From assembly GCF_020283565.1 (NCBI RefSeq), contig NC_060059.1, forward strand, positions 10,237,501-10,301,500: a DNA stretch of 64,000 nucleotides, written 5' to 3'. Shown here piece by piece: positions 9,701-21,779 of this stretch. Both the position numbers and the translations under genes were made by a program. The first letter of the stretch is position 1, and every line of letters starts with the position of its first letter. The notes beneath the pieces are model-generated. The model worked only from the letters and a program-made list of their open reading frames with translations, was not told where the DNA came from and made no database searches. The DNA comes from Trifolium pratense. Lineage: Eukaryota > Streptophyta > Magnoliopsida > Fabales > Fabaceae.

Positions 9701-12700
9701 CAGAAAATTTGGATAGGAGTGAAATAAAACTGGGCAAGTAATATGATGAATGGGTAGTTTATAATGTGGATACAGCCCCGATCAGTATCAATGTGATACT
9801 TAGGCCAAGAATGATACATTGGAACCCTCTTTGTGATTCCCAGGTATTCGAGAGACCTGGTTTTCTCTTTCCCTAAAGTCTAATTTCAAATAACTTGCTG
9901 ATTATATCGTTGTCAACTTATTGAATCTGTTCCGTTCTAACCAAATAATTGTGTGACATTTGGGCCAAATATCCAGCAGAATGAAAATTAGGAGAATTGT
10001 ATTTTCCTGTTTTCACTCCCCCCACTTCCTTTTCTCTCTCTGACCATTTTTACGAGAAATGTTTTGGTGTTACTTATGTCCTAAATTTATGGAAAAAAAT
10101 GAATTGTTAGCACTCTTTGCTGTCATTAAGATTTAGGTTTTTATTTTGGAAAATGCTAATGAGTGCCCTTGGGGTATCGGTTAAGGAAACAAAATATGGA
10201 AATATTATGTTGGAAGTGGTGTAATCAACTTTTTAATAGTTTAAAAACTGTGTTTTCCAATTCAAAAATTCTATTTTTTGCTTCCTTAACATGTGCCCTT
10301 AAGACACTTGTTAACATGACCCTTTTATTTTAAAGTTGATTGTGATACTTTGAATTCTTGGAGAGGCTTGTACACAAAGTAAGCTTTTTATACACATCTT
10401 GATTGTAGACCCACTTTAGGGTTTATGTTAGGATATAGAATAAAGGGGAATTAAAGTAGTTAAGAGTTGTTAGAGACTTAGAGCAATTAGATAGTTAGTT
10501 TGTTGCGTGGTTCTTCCACTTCCACCTGTTAATAGTAGTATGCTATTTATGCTGTTATTTTGGTTACTCTTAGGCAAGTCTTTAAAAAGTCCTCAATTGG
10601 TGCAGGGGAGGATATTGCTGAATAATTGAGTTTTATGACTGGTTAATCCAGTGTGAAAGGAGAGTGCTCCTTTGAGAATCTTCTGTACTTTTCTTTCCCT
10701 ACCGCTGTTGAATAAAGAATTCAAGTCATTCTTTTAACTACTCAAAGAACAGATCCTAACAGTTTCCTCGACCTTTTCCTTTACTGATCTTGATTGTTTG
10801 AATTTTGCTGTCTCAAATATGCATTCTTGTTTTTCTCCCCATGTATGTATGAGTACACATGTGGGAACTTATTCTGATTAACCGGTCTGAGAAATGAATT
10901 AGAAAGAAAGAATATTTTGTTGGTGGTTTAGGTATTAAGAAAGGATGTCATATGCTTTATTTAACCTTGAAAGGTATTTGTTTACCAATGCATATGCATC
11001 CCTGCTTTAGCTCTGATTTTGAAAGTTATAATATGAATTTGAACAATGAAGCAGTGAGCATTCTATGGCATCTTTCTGTCCCTTCACTTTGGTTGTTGGA
11101 GATGCTTCTTTGAAGTTTTAGATGCTATGATTTGTGAATTTTATATTTGTGCAGCCTTATGCAGGAGCCTTTTTGTTCAGTACCATTGATATGGATTATT
11201 CAAGAAGATAGCCTTTCAAGTCGTCTTCCAGTTTACGAACAAATGGGTTGGCAGCATCTTATTTCTCACTGGAGAAGTGTTTTTAGCAGAGCCAGTGTCA
11301 TTGTCTTTCCAGATTTTACTTATCCGGTAAAGATGTACTTACATTTGCACAAAGACTTGGATACTAAGAGTAGTAGGAATTAGGATCTCTTCTTCATTAG
11401 ATCTGTCTTAATGTTTTGATGCTGGTGCTCAATTTGTTTTTCTTCCATGTATCAGATGTTATATAGTGATCTTGATACCGGAAATTTCTTTGTGATTCCT
11501 GGATCGCCAGTAGATGTGTGGGCTGCAGAAAGCTATAGTAAGACCCACACTAAGGATCAGCTCAGAGAACTTAGTGGATTTAGTAAAAATGATATGGTGG
11601 TTTTAGTTGTTGGGAGCTCAATCTTCTATGATGACCTATCTTGGGAATATGCCGTTGCAATGCATTCCATAGGTCCTTTGCTGACAACATATGCAAGGAG
11701 GAATGATGCAGCGGAGTCATTCAAGTTTGTTTTCCTATGTGGTAATTCAACTGATGGTTATGATGACGCTTTACAGGTATTCTTTATTCTTAAGATGTAC
11801 TGTGCATCATATGTTATTTTAGTGCTCATGCTATTAAAAGATAACATTAGGCTTCCGTTATTATTAAGTTTTCTTAAGAAGTTTTAACCTTATCTACAAG
11901 AAATAATTGAGTACAAGAAGAATTTACCATTATGGCCCCGTTTGGATTAGCTTATTTTTTAGCTTATGCAATTTTTATGTACTATTATAAGTTTGTCAAG
12001 GTAGTTTATGATAAAATAGCTTATAAAAATACAATTTTCACTAGTGTGAACTTATAAAATAACATAAAACCTAATTTATATTGCATAAGCTGTTTGCATA
12101 AGCTCAAAAATAAGCTAATTCAAACAGGGCCTATATGGGAGGTAACAGTAAGAAAAGTGGCAAGGTAGGAATATGTCGGTAATGAATTGACAAAGAAACT
12201 TACAACTGGAGAAACAGAAATCTTAAATATGGTCTGTCTAAATTATCTAGGGACATTCCCTTTTTTCGTTATGTTCAACTTGTCTTTATCTACATTGTCT
12301 CAGCCTTCCGTATGTGTCTTTGAATTGCTTACTGATCCCTTATCTTTTGGTGTAGGAAGTTGCTTCACGTTTGGGACTTCCACATGGTTCTATAAGGCAT
12401 TATGGCTTGAATGGTGATGTGAATAGTGTGCTACTGATAGCTGATATTGTCCTATATGGTTCTGCTCAAGATGTACAGGGTTTTCCTCCATTATTAATCA
12501 GAGCAATGACTTTTGAAATCCCAGTCATTGTACCTGATTTTCCCGTCTTAAGAAAATATGTAAGTTTGTTCTTGTTCTTCTTTTTGTCATTCACTGATTT
12601 CTGTAACCATAGCTACATTTTCATTGAGCTTTTCTCAACTCAGATTGTGGATGGAGTTCATGGGGTTTTTTATTCTAAACACAATCCTGAAGCTTTGATG

Positions 12701-15625
12701 AATGCGTTTTCACTTCTGCTTTCAAGTGGAAGACTTTCTAAATTTGCTCAAGCTATTGGATCATCTGGAAGACAGTTTGCTAAAAATGTGCTTGCTTTGG
12801 ATTGCATAACTGGCTATGCAAGACTTCTGGAGAATGTACTAAATTTTCCTTCAGATTCTTTACTGCCTGGCCCTGTTTCTCAAATTCAACAGGGAGCATG
12901 GGGATGGAGTTTTTTCCAGAATGAAATAGAACTAGATATTGACTTGCTAAAAATGGATGACGATTTTTCAAATGGAAAAGTTACCGTTGTCCATGCTGTT
13001 GAACAAGAGTTTGCTGGTCTTAATTATTCAACAAACATCCTTGAGAATGGAACAGATGTTCCAATACGAGACGAACCAACCAAATTGGATTGGGATATTT
13101 TGAAAGAAATTGAAGTATCTGAAGAAAGTGAAATGCTCGAAATGGAACAGGTACGATGTAATCTTACAATTGCTGCAATTGATTTCAACTTTTATCTTCC
13201 ATTCTACCCTTTTCACTACTACCTTTATTTATTTAATCCTTTTGGAATTCATGATCAGTTTATTTTAGAGAACCTGGTTTTAAAAACGGTTTCTTTCTGT
13301 TGTAGATTGATGAGAGGTTAGACAAAGATGTTGGTGTTTGGGATGAGATATATCGTAGTGCTAGGAAATCTGAGAAACGGAAGTTTGAAGCCAATGAACG
13401 GGATGAAGGGGAGCTTGAGAGAACAGGACAACCTGTGTGCATTTATGAGACATACAGTGGTGCTGGAGTGTGGCCATTTTTGCACCATGGCTCTTTATAT
13501 CGCGGGTTAAGCCTTGTGAGTATCTTTTTGTCTGAGGTTAAGATGATTCATAACTTTGTTCCCTTTTAGTCTTACCCCCCTCTCTTGCAAGTATATCTAA
13601 GATTTTAATCTTTATGTCATTCTTGTCTCTCGATACAGTACCATTACAATAAAATTCAAATTCATAGCACTCCTCTTTATTTGTTTGCCTCTGTTTTCCA
13701 TAAAAGCAAGAGAAAAACATGAATATGCTATTATCTTACACTACCCCCATCCCTAATTATATGCCTATATTGTTTGAATTTAAGTTTGATTTTCTTAGTC
13801 TTACGTGTTAATCTTCCGGAAACACTTTTTTCCCTAATAATAATAATAAAATATTATTTCTGGCAGTCTAGAAAATCACAAAGACTAAGCTCTGATGATG
13901 TGGATGCTGTTGGCCGTTTGCCACTTCTGAATGACACATATTACCGTGACATTCTCTGTGAAATGGGAGGAATGTTTGCAATTGCAAATAGGGTGGATAG
14001 CATTCACAGGAGGCCCTGGATTGGGTTTCAGTCATGGCGTGCTGCTGGTAGGAAGGTACTCCTTATGATATTTTTACTTTGAGAAGTATAATAAATCTTT
14101 GTGATTATGTTAGTATAGTATTCAAATTTAGTCAAGTTTTCTATACAAAAAGTTATGTCTTTTGATTCCTTAATCAATGCACCACGGCAGTTGTTAGGAT
14201 TCTCCATATTGTATTTTTAAAGTTATGTATCAATAATTGATGCACAGTTAAGTTTTGTTTTGGCAAAACTTGCTCTTCATTTCTTTGTTTCATTTTTACC
14301 CTTATTGCACCTATTTGTTGCTTGATTAGAATCATTTTGGAAAAGCAGGTAGCATTGTCAGCGGAAGCTGAAAGGGTTTTGGAAGAGACAATGCATGATA
14401 GTTTAAGAGGAGATGTAATATATTTTTGGGGACGCTTAGACTTGGATGGGGGTGCCATAGGCAGCAACAATGCACTTACTTTTTGGTCAATGTGTGATAT
14501 CTTAAATGGAGGGAACTGCAGGTATATAATATGGAACATAACAATATACTCATTTTGTTCCTTGCTATCTTTCAGCTGCCTGATAATTTCAAGCATCCCA
14601 GCCTTCCCTGATATATTCTATTCTTAAGTTGCATCTAATGTTCTACCTATGCATTAAAATGTTCGGAATCAGTTAGCTTAATTAATAGACAGCTTATGTT
14701 GAAAATGAGACTTTCTATATATTAGATAATGTTTGGAAGTCCAAAATGGAGTTTCTGGATGTTGGTCTTTGAGTAATCTGATTTGTTTCATACTCATCTA
14801 ATACTATGCTTCATATTGCATCAGAAATGTTTTTCAAGATAGCTTCCGCCATATGTATTCACTGCCTCCCCATGCTGAAGCACTACCCCCCATGCCTGAA
14901 GATGGTGGTTATTGGTCAGCGCTGCACAGTTGGGTGATGCCAACCCCTTCTTTCCTGGAGTTCGTAATGTTCTCTCGGTAATTAATTAATCGATGTTAGC
15001 TTTCATGACAGTCAGTTAATAATTAAAAGCATTCCTTGATGCAAATGACACTATAAACCTGGAATCTTATCAATTGAATGCAGGATGTTCGTTGATTCCA
15101 TTGATGCTTTTCACAGAGACTCTGGTAAATACAGCGTGTGCATGTTAGGCTCTTCAGAGATTGAGGTAGGTAACTTGTCTGCTTTTCAGGTTTCATAATT
15201 TATCTGTTTTTCTTACTTTTGTTCGTCGTACACAGGAAAAACACTGTTACTGTCGAGTGTTGGAACTTCTTATCAATGTATGGGCTTATCATAGTGCACG
15301 AAAGATGGTATATATAAATCCTAACACTGGTTCTATGGAAGAGCAGCACCTAGTTGAACAACGGAAGGGTTTCATGTGGGCAAAATATTTCAACTTTTCA
15401 TTGTTAAAAAGTATGGATGAAGATCTAGCTGAAGCTGCAGATGACGGCGACGATCCAAGGGATAGGTGGTTGTGGCCAATGACAGGAGAGGTTCACTGGC
15501 AAGGGATTTATGAAAGGGAGAGGGAAGAAAGGTACAGAATAAAAATGGATAAAAAAAGAAAAACAAAAGAGAAATTATACGAAAGGATGAAGTATGGTTA
15601 CAAGCAGAAATCACTTGGACTATAA
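6770..15625 (+). CDS. Membrane-anchored GT4-type glycosyltransferase-like protein, 14 exons
   Basis: Coding exons: 6770-7270, 8725-8811, 8968-9071, 9255-9305, 11155-11326, 11456-11776, 12356-12559, 12644-13150, 13306-13515, 13867-14055, 14349-14521, 14825-14977, 15084-15165, 15236-15625. All introns are GT-AG and the frame stays open, giving ~1047 residues. The protein has a basic Ser/Arg-rich N-terminus, one membrane span at about residues 85-104 (GFYALIFAVVFLFALASMVM) and a GT-B glycosyltransferase family 1/4-like region. Nucleotide-sugar-side signatures include VVGSSIFYDDLSWEYA, ADIVLYGSAQDVQGFPPLLI and IVDGVHGVFY. A long plant-specific C-terminal half is rich in W (WGWSFFQNE, RRPWIGFQSWRAAGRK) and the protein ends in a basic EREREERYRIKMDKKRK stretch. 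It resembles the Arabidopsis At5g04480/At4g01210 family (~1050 residues); type II Golgi/endomembrane location is inferred and the sugar donor and acceptor are unknown. Introns 4 and 6 carry MITEs. Confidence 0.92.
10148..10322. mobile_element. MULE-type MITE in intron 4 of the glycosyltransferase gene
   Basis: The terminal inverted repeats are of the type ggaaaatgctaatgagtgccc / cacttgttaacatgaccc, and the flanking 9-bp duplication ttttatttt lies at 10139-10147 and 10323-10331. It belongs to a family with further copies at 21189-21365, 46613-46797, 53347-53529 and about 53880-54039. It has no coding capacity and lies well away from the splice sites. Confidence 0.85.
11934..12131. mobile_element. 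Harbinger-type MITE in intron 6 of the glycosyltransferase gene
   Basis: The ends are ggccccgtttggattagctt and taagctaattcaaacagggcc, inverted copies, flanked by tat on both sides (11931-11933 and 12132-12134). End sequence and 3-bp duplication fit the PIF/Harbinger Tourist type. Relatives lie at about 55290-55450, 63435-63650 and 63653-63848. Confidence 0.8.
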
Positions 15626-16030
15626 GAAAGCTTAGACTTGAAATTTACAGACACGAGCACTTATGGACCCAATTTGGCTTCATTCGGGAAAATTGTCTTG
15701 CGAATTGGAGAAGCTTTGAGTCTAACAACATTGCCACATTGGCACAGATCACAGAGACAGTGTTCTGTTTCTTTCTTCATTAACCGAATACGTATACTAA
15801 ACCTCCTGTCTCAGAAAAGCTCGAGACAGAGAGCAAAGGAAATGAGTTTGACATCTGCTGTTCATGCTGTTCACCTGTTTCACGACCTTTTTTTATGGTC
15901 AATTAAGCAGCATGGAAGATGCAGGTACTTCCGCTTCAAAGTGTACTCAATAGTCTATAGAAATCATTCATCAATTACATTTGATTTAGCTCAAATTTGT
16001 ATTCTTTCATTTTTGTATATTTGGTAAACA
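15626..16030 (+). other. Probable 3' untranslated region of the glycosyltransferase gene
   Basis: The sequence directly after the TAA is less AT-rich than intergenic DNA up to about 16000 and has no convincing coding frame. The exact polyadenylation site is not determinable here. Confidence 0.5.
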
Positions 16031-17160
16031 TTAGTGGCAATTTTGAGTAGAATAATAGCTGATTTTTATTTGAATAGTTTCATTATTATAATTATAATTA
16101 TTATTATACCTAATTACTGTACTTTTGAGTCACTAGAAAATGATGGAAGAATCTTGAGTGTTGCTGATTATGTTCATGATTTAACAGAAAACATTTAATA
16201 ATATGATTTCTAAAAGATAATTTTCAAAATAAATAAAAAATAATTGATAATTGATAATTTTATTGATAAGTTTCTTTAGAGCGTATTTTGGCAAGATAAC
16301 ACTTCACTTTCTCGTGTGAAAATCTCAAATTTAGGGGTTGATTTTCAATGTCAATGGTGGTGAAACTGAAAGGGGAGTGTCACAAGTGATGGTGACAATG
16401 ATAGTAGAGAATACTAGTAAGCGTGAGTGTGATTGCGGAGGATGGTTAACAATCAATGAATTTCTAACCTTCTTATCATTTTACTTTGTAATACAATTAC
16501 AAAATGAATTTTATATCTCCTTTTCTTTTCTTTTTTTACTAAAAGAAATTTAACGCATTTCATTAATAAATAGTTATTAATACAATTAGGAATCAACTAA
16601 AAAATACGGCAATTAGATATGAAATAGGGTGACGTTCTAAAAAATGAACAATCATATTCATTTGTTTCTTATATCTTAAAGTTGTTATTCAACAATAATA
16701 AATTCTTAATAAGAGAAATCAAACTACTAGACTCGGATAATCCATCTTAGAATGAATAGCATCAACCGTTACTTTTGAGTCACTTTCAAAGATGACATAA
16801 GATAAACCTTTTCGCATCATTTCTTCTTTTGCTTCTTTATCTGACATGACTTCACCCTCCCTTCTTTTATGAAATCAATAAAAAATTTCGAATAATATAC
16901 ACGAATTGAATGAAAAGTAGGTACCAAAAATCTTGACGAAAAAAACTTTAAAAACTAAAAAATATAAAAAAAAATCTTCAGAAACTAAAAACAAAATTCT
17001 GAGAAACTATCGGAACTAAAAACATATTTAATTCTTTTAATTTTAATAATATAAAGTATTGCAGTTAGTAATTTCTTACCAAAAAAAATAGTCTCCCGCT
17101 CCCCGACTAGAACCAATCGCAATCGTTAACCACAACATTTGTCTGTTCCTTAAACTTGAA
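16031..17160. other. Intergenic spacer between the glycosyltransferase and At3g52170-type genes
   Basis: AT-rich DNA. The only recognisable item is a short LINE RNase H relic at 16738-16862. From about 17160 the leader of the next gene begins, with a gggtttgggttttggggttt block and a (ttc)n tract at 17214-17240. Confidence 0.45.
16738..16862 (-). pseudogene. LINE RNase H domain fragment
   Basis: The minus strand reads as a stretch with AKEEMMRKGLSYVIFESDSK followed by VTVDAIHSK, matching the conserved FESDSK...DAI segment of the RNase H domain in plant L1-type retrotransposons. Nothing else of the element is recognisable around it, and no TSD was found. Confidence 0.65.
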
Positions 17161-17628
17161 TGCGACTGTAATTGTAATTGTAATAACGAGGGTTTGGGTT
17201 TTGGGGTTTAACCCTTCTTCTTCTTCTTCTTCTTCTTCTTTCAGGCAAGTCTATCATCTCTTATTCTTCTCCATTTCCTCTATTTTTTTTCGTTTTAATT
17301 CTTAATAATGTTTTCCTCAACTTCATCAATTTTATATCCGCTACTCATTTCCCAGTTTCACCCATTTTCACACTTTTTATAAATAATTGTAATTGTAATA
17401 ATTTCCGTTAATTTCTCGCAAACATGTGTCAATTTTAGACTCCACATACTTCTGCACTATTATCTTCCAACAATTCAGGATGTGATATTCAAATGCGCAA
17501 TTCAATTTTTCTAAGTTAATTATTATTTATTAATTTATTAATTAATTGTTGTAAAGTTTGTATGTTCTGTGTGTGGTGTAACTTTTTCTGGAATGATGCA
17601 GGTTTGTAGAAAGTTGTTGTTTTGAAAA

Positions 17629-20474
17629 ATGATGCATTCTGTAGTAAAGGGTGGATGGAGGCCAACATTTGCTCTTGCTAAGCAAAATGATTCTGAAGGG
17701 AGAAAGTCTCGGATTCGACGCTCTAAGGAAGAAAGAAAGGCAATGGTTGAATCCTTCATTAAGAAGTCAGTAATTCTTCGTTAAGACTGTAGTTTAGACA
17801 ATTTTTATCATGCTTTATGGTTGGTTTTTTTGATGTTATACATGCTCGAAACCTGCTGCTTAATATTTATTGTTTTAAAAAATTATTTGAAGGAATTGAA
17901 AATTTCACTGCACAATGTTTGGTTGCTCCCTGACTTATCTTATCCGGGTATTTATGCGGGAAAACCACCATTTTGGTCCTCAAAGGTGTAACTCGCTGTC
18001 ACATTTGTCCCTGAATGTATCGAAATTGCAAACATATGCACAAATGTCTCTGTTATTAGTCATTTTGGTTCAAATGTGTTTTTCGTTGGTCGATTTGGTC
18101 CACAAAATTACTAACAAAAGAGATATCAGGGATGTGTTTTCAATTTCAATACATTTAGGGACCAATGTGACAATGAGTTACACTTCTAGGGCCCAAAATG
18201 GTGATTTTCCCGTATTTATGTAGTAACCTATCCCTTGGAAGTGCAAATGCATTGAAAGAAGCAATAATAACTAATGTGCTATGTTTTAGCCTATGTTTGA
18301 TTTAGGAACGAAGGGTGAAAAGTTGATAAATTGTTTTCATTACAAAATATTACTAACAAAACCGATACATGATATTTTAACCCAAATTTGCTAAACTATT
18401 ATTCACAAATAAGACATTTTGTATTTGTGTGTGCTCTCTGTTAATTGATCATTCAACTTCTTTTTTTCTTTCTCTCCCACTGTGTTATAGTGTATTTGTT
18501 TAAAAGGTTGAATACTTGAACTCTTCACTATGCTCCCATTTCTCATTGATTTTAATTTAAGTCAAACTTTAGAAGTCTGTTTTATCAATGATCTGTTGAA
18601 TGCATCCCATGTATTGACTATATAGTTACTTGTCTTCAGCTACCAAGAGTCAAATGGTGGAAACTTTCCATCACTTAATCTTACACATAAAGAAGTTGGT
18701 GGCTCTTTCTACACTGTCAGGGAGATTGTACGGGATATAATTCAAGAAAATCGAGTGTTAGGTCCTGCTAAATTTAACTTAGAGGACTTCAATGTTGATA
18801 AATTTTTGGAACAAAATCCATTGGGTTCAATTGCAAGTGGTCCTCAACCTTTTCTGGATTCATCTTCAAATGAACACCATCGTACACATAACAAAGTTCC
18901 AGATACGAATGGCACAATGCTTTCTGTTTCTGAGAGGCATTATACTGATGCAAAGCATCAGGAGATTGACAATGGGCATGCCATAGATGTTGGCTATGTA
19001 GATGTGACTAACAAGGAAAGTATTGAAGCCAATGTTGTTTCTGATGAGTGTTATACTGGAGCTGAGCATCCAGTGGTTGACAATGGGCATGTGGTAAATG
19101 CTAGCCAGGTAGATATGACAAACAACGAATCTGTTGAAGCTGCTGTTGTTTCTGATGGGTATTTTCCTGCAGCTGAGCTCGAGATTGTTGACAAAGAGGA
19201 CAATATAGAGGCTAGCCAGGTAGATGTGACAAATAAGGAATATGTTGAAGCTGTTGTTGTTTCTGATGACCATTGTACTAGAGCTGATCTCGAGGTTGTT
19301 GACAAAGGGAACAACATCGATGGTAGCGAGGTTGATCTGATAAACAAGGAATCCAATGATGCTACTATACCCGAGAATCAGGTAAGTAAGCCCGTGGTAC
19401 CCAAAGAGAATGCCGAACAAGAGTTGGCAGCTACCACAGTGCCATTGGCCAAAGTAAATGTTCTGACAAAAAACTTGATAGTAGAGACATTTCCATTAAG
19501 GTCTGTTGCTAGGACTAGCAACAGAATAGAAGGTTCAGGAGAGTTGCGGGACTCTGATAATTCCCTGGAAATGGATATAAAGAAGTTGGAATTGGAAGAA
19601 GACAAGAAGTCCGCATTAAATGATATAAAGCTCACAAATAATTCTAATTTGTTGGATGACAAATTTGAGAATGCCCTTGAAAACAAAACATTAAAGGAAA
19701 TCTCAAACCCTAGGCATGATACAGAAAGTGGAAATCATTCTATCCAAAAAGAACAGGTCAGTGCATCACATCAGAAAGCTATAACTTTGGAAACCAATAA
19801 CCAAAGTCGGATTGAAGATACAGCCAAGGTTAGACTTTTTATACCTGGTTTTATTTGTTAGAACAAGTAGTTTATATGCTTTTGGTTAAATTATTGTTTT
19901 ACGGTCAGAAAATTGGATATTATTTAGAATGTGCCTATTTGTCCTGTGTTTTCTTGATCCTCAGCAACTGCATCAATTTATTTGCATCTGGAAATATTCA
20001 AACTCATTGATCCCATACAATAGAGAACAATTTATAAGAAACCATAAATAATAACTACCATTTTTCTAGTTTTGAAAGGAGAAACTTTATTGTGAGTTGT
20101 GACCTTTAACATTTTAAATGCATTTTGACAGAAAAACATTCAAGACGAAGGTCTGCATGAAGCTGATAAATATAGACTTGATGGTCAACTTGGTGGCAAT
20201 TCCCAGAGAAGAATCAACGCAACCGTAGATAGGATCAATCTGTAGGCATATCTTAATGATTTCGAATAGTGTGCAGATTTCAAATATCATTATGTTTAAT
20301 GAAGTAAATTTGAATTGGTTTTTTCTCAATGGCTAATTTGTCCTTTCTAATGGTTTTCACTGCAGAGAATCATGGGATGGAAGATCCAAGAATTCTGCGA
20401 AAAAGGAACCCAACCCTCTTTTAGCTCTATTGAAAGCCATTGTCAATGCGTTTGGGAAATTTTTGTCAGAATGA
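17629..20474 (+). CDS. Plant-specific At3g52170-type putative DNA-binding protein, 4 exons
   Basis: Coding exons: 17629-17765, 18640-19828, 20132-20241 and 20366-20474, GT-AG introns, ~514 residues. Two ATGs are adjacent (17629, 17632); the first is used here. The N-terminus has MMHSVVKGGWRPTFALAK and a basic GRKSRIRRSKEERKAMVESF stretch, then the conserved block around GNFPSLNLTHKEVGGSFYTV and REIVRDIIQENRVLGPAKF. This N-terminal region is the signature of the Arabidopsis At3g52170 family (annotated DNA binding; role not established). The middle is acidic and repetitive, and the C-terminus is LLALLKAIVNAFGKFLSE. The first donor (gtcagt at 17766) gives ...IKNYQES; the usual family sequence is ...IKKYQ, so this junction is slightly less certain. 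An untranslated first exon with an intron ending at about 17602 (gatgcag) is possible. The N-terminus could be an organelle-targeting peptide (inference). Intron 1 carries a MULE-MITE. Confidence 0.88.
17957..18211. mobile_element. MULE-type MITE in intron 1 of the At3g52170-type gene
   Basis: Ends gggaaaaccaccattttggt and, inverted, gggaaaatcaccattttggg. A perfect 9-bp duplication gtatttatg lies at 17948-17956 and 18212-18220. The arms hold variants of the cattttggtcc phrase also found in the large foldback at 43163-44403. Confidence 0.9.
18932..19380 (+). repeat. Coding tandem repeat, ~37 residues x 4
   Basis: Within exon 2 of the At3g52170-type gene, four diverged units follow the pattern xxxAexxxVDngxxixaSqVD-TNkEsvEAxVVSDe. 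Visible landmarks are VDVTNKESIEANVVSDE, VDMTNNESVEAAVVSDG, VDVTNKEYVEAVVVSDD and VDLINKESNDATIPEN. The units are acidic and probably disordered. The register is preserved, so the array was expanded by in-frame duplication. Confidence 0.85.
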
Positions 20475-21179
20475 TGATTTTTGTATTTGTTTGTTATACT
20501 TTTCCATTGCGCTGTTATCTAATGTGATTGTCGAGTTGATGTTTTGTATCTGATGAAGAATAATTTTCACATAGTCAATGTGCTAACCCCCGCACCCTTC
20601 TTAAAAATTTAGATTGCTATGGTCTTGTTTTCATGGTGTGAAATGTGAATATAGTTGAGCAGAATATGTTGGAAAAAAATAGCATAATCAAAATAAGTAT
20701 TTAGAAGATAACTATGAATATGTTTGATTTGATTGCTAATTAAGTTGACTGTCGTTTGTGAAGTCGTCACCAAGAAGACAAGAATAAAAATAAAAAGGGA
20801 AAATTTAAATAAGGATGTGCTTTTATTGTGAAGTTAAAAGGAATCATTTTAAAATTAATCACTTTCACTCTGAATTTACTATACTACAACTGGACTAGGG
20901 ATAAAAAATGGAAAATAATCACCGAAGTTTGGATTGAGATGATGTGTTATACAGCAGGCGAGTAAAGAGGTATTGACCATGGGAAAAAGCTCACCGAAGG
21001 TGGTGAGCTTATTACTCACTCATTGGTGCTAGCCCTCCTCTTGCAACCATGCTAATAAAAGCCCTCCTCTCATTGTGGATTTTGATGATCCCATGCTCTC
21101 GAAACTATGTCGATATCACTTGTTTGAATTAAAAAATGTGTTTAAATAAACCTGCATAAAAAATATTAATTGTATGTCA
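20475..21179. other. 3' flank of the At3g52170-type gene; intergenic
   Basis: The first ~100 bases are the likely 3' UTR. Beyond that only AT-rich sequence and a small palindromic patch at 20989-21009 (agctcaccgaaggtggtgagct) are visible. No gene recognised. Confidence 0.4.
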
Positions 21180-21188
21180 TTTTTTTTT

Positions 21189-21365
21189 GGAGAATGTTAA
21201 CTTGTGCCCTTAAGGCACATGTTAAGAAAGCAAAAATAGAAATTATTAAATGCTAATTTGTGCATTTTGACTTTTGAAGCATTAAATTTCTTATATCATT
21301 AAATGTTGAATTTCTATTTTGGTATATCTTAACATGTGCCCTAAGGGCACATGTTAACAAGACCC
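21189..21365. mobile_element. MULE-type MITE, same family as 10148-10322
   Basis: Terminal inverted repeats ggagaatgttaacttgtgcc and gggcacatgttaacaagaccc. It is flanked by nine T residues on each side (21180-21188 and 21366-21374), consistent with a 9-bp duplication in a T-run. Confidence 0.85.
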
Positions 21366-21476
21366 TTTTTTTTTATACCCATGTTATTAGTGCGAAATAT
21401 CTACCGATTTTCTTGATAACTAATGTCCTTTGGAAAAATTGGCCGGCCAAAAGTTTATACTTGTATTTTAGTGACA

Positions 21477-21598
21477 TCTATATCTATGTATACAAAATAA
21501 TTCTAAATTTTTGGTTGCCAAAAGTTTACACCATTTGTAAAAGCTTATACTAGTATTTTCACCATTCAATATACAACTCGTGCGGTGCACGAGTCTAA
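21477..21598 (+). mobile_element. Miniature Helitron-like element, 122 bp
   Basis: It starts TCTATATCTATG after an A and ends with the hairpin actcgtgcggtgcacgagt followed by CTAA and a T. This matches the end structure of the other Helitrons here in very short form. The internal sequence has no coding frame. Confidence 0.65.
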
Positions 21599-21779
21599 TT
21601 AGCCGTAAGATGTAACAATAAAATAAAATATGATAATTGTAATAATGAAAGGTATATGAAATAAGTTGAGTGACCTTAAACGATAGTTCAACAATAAATT
21701 TGGATAAATATTCATTTAGAGAAAATTACGGTATATTACAAAAGACTTCCTTGTAGACTATTGGAAGTCTTATTCGTAT

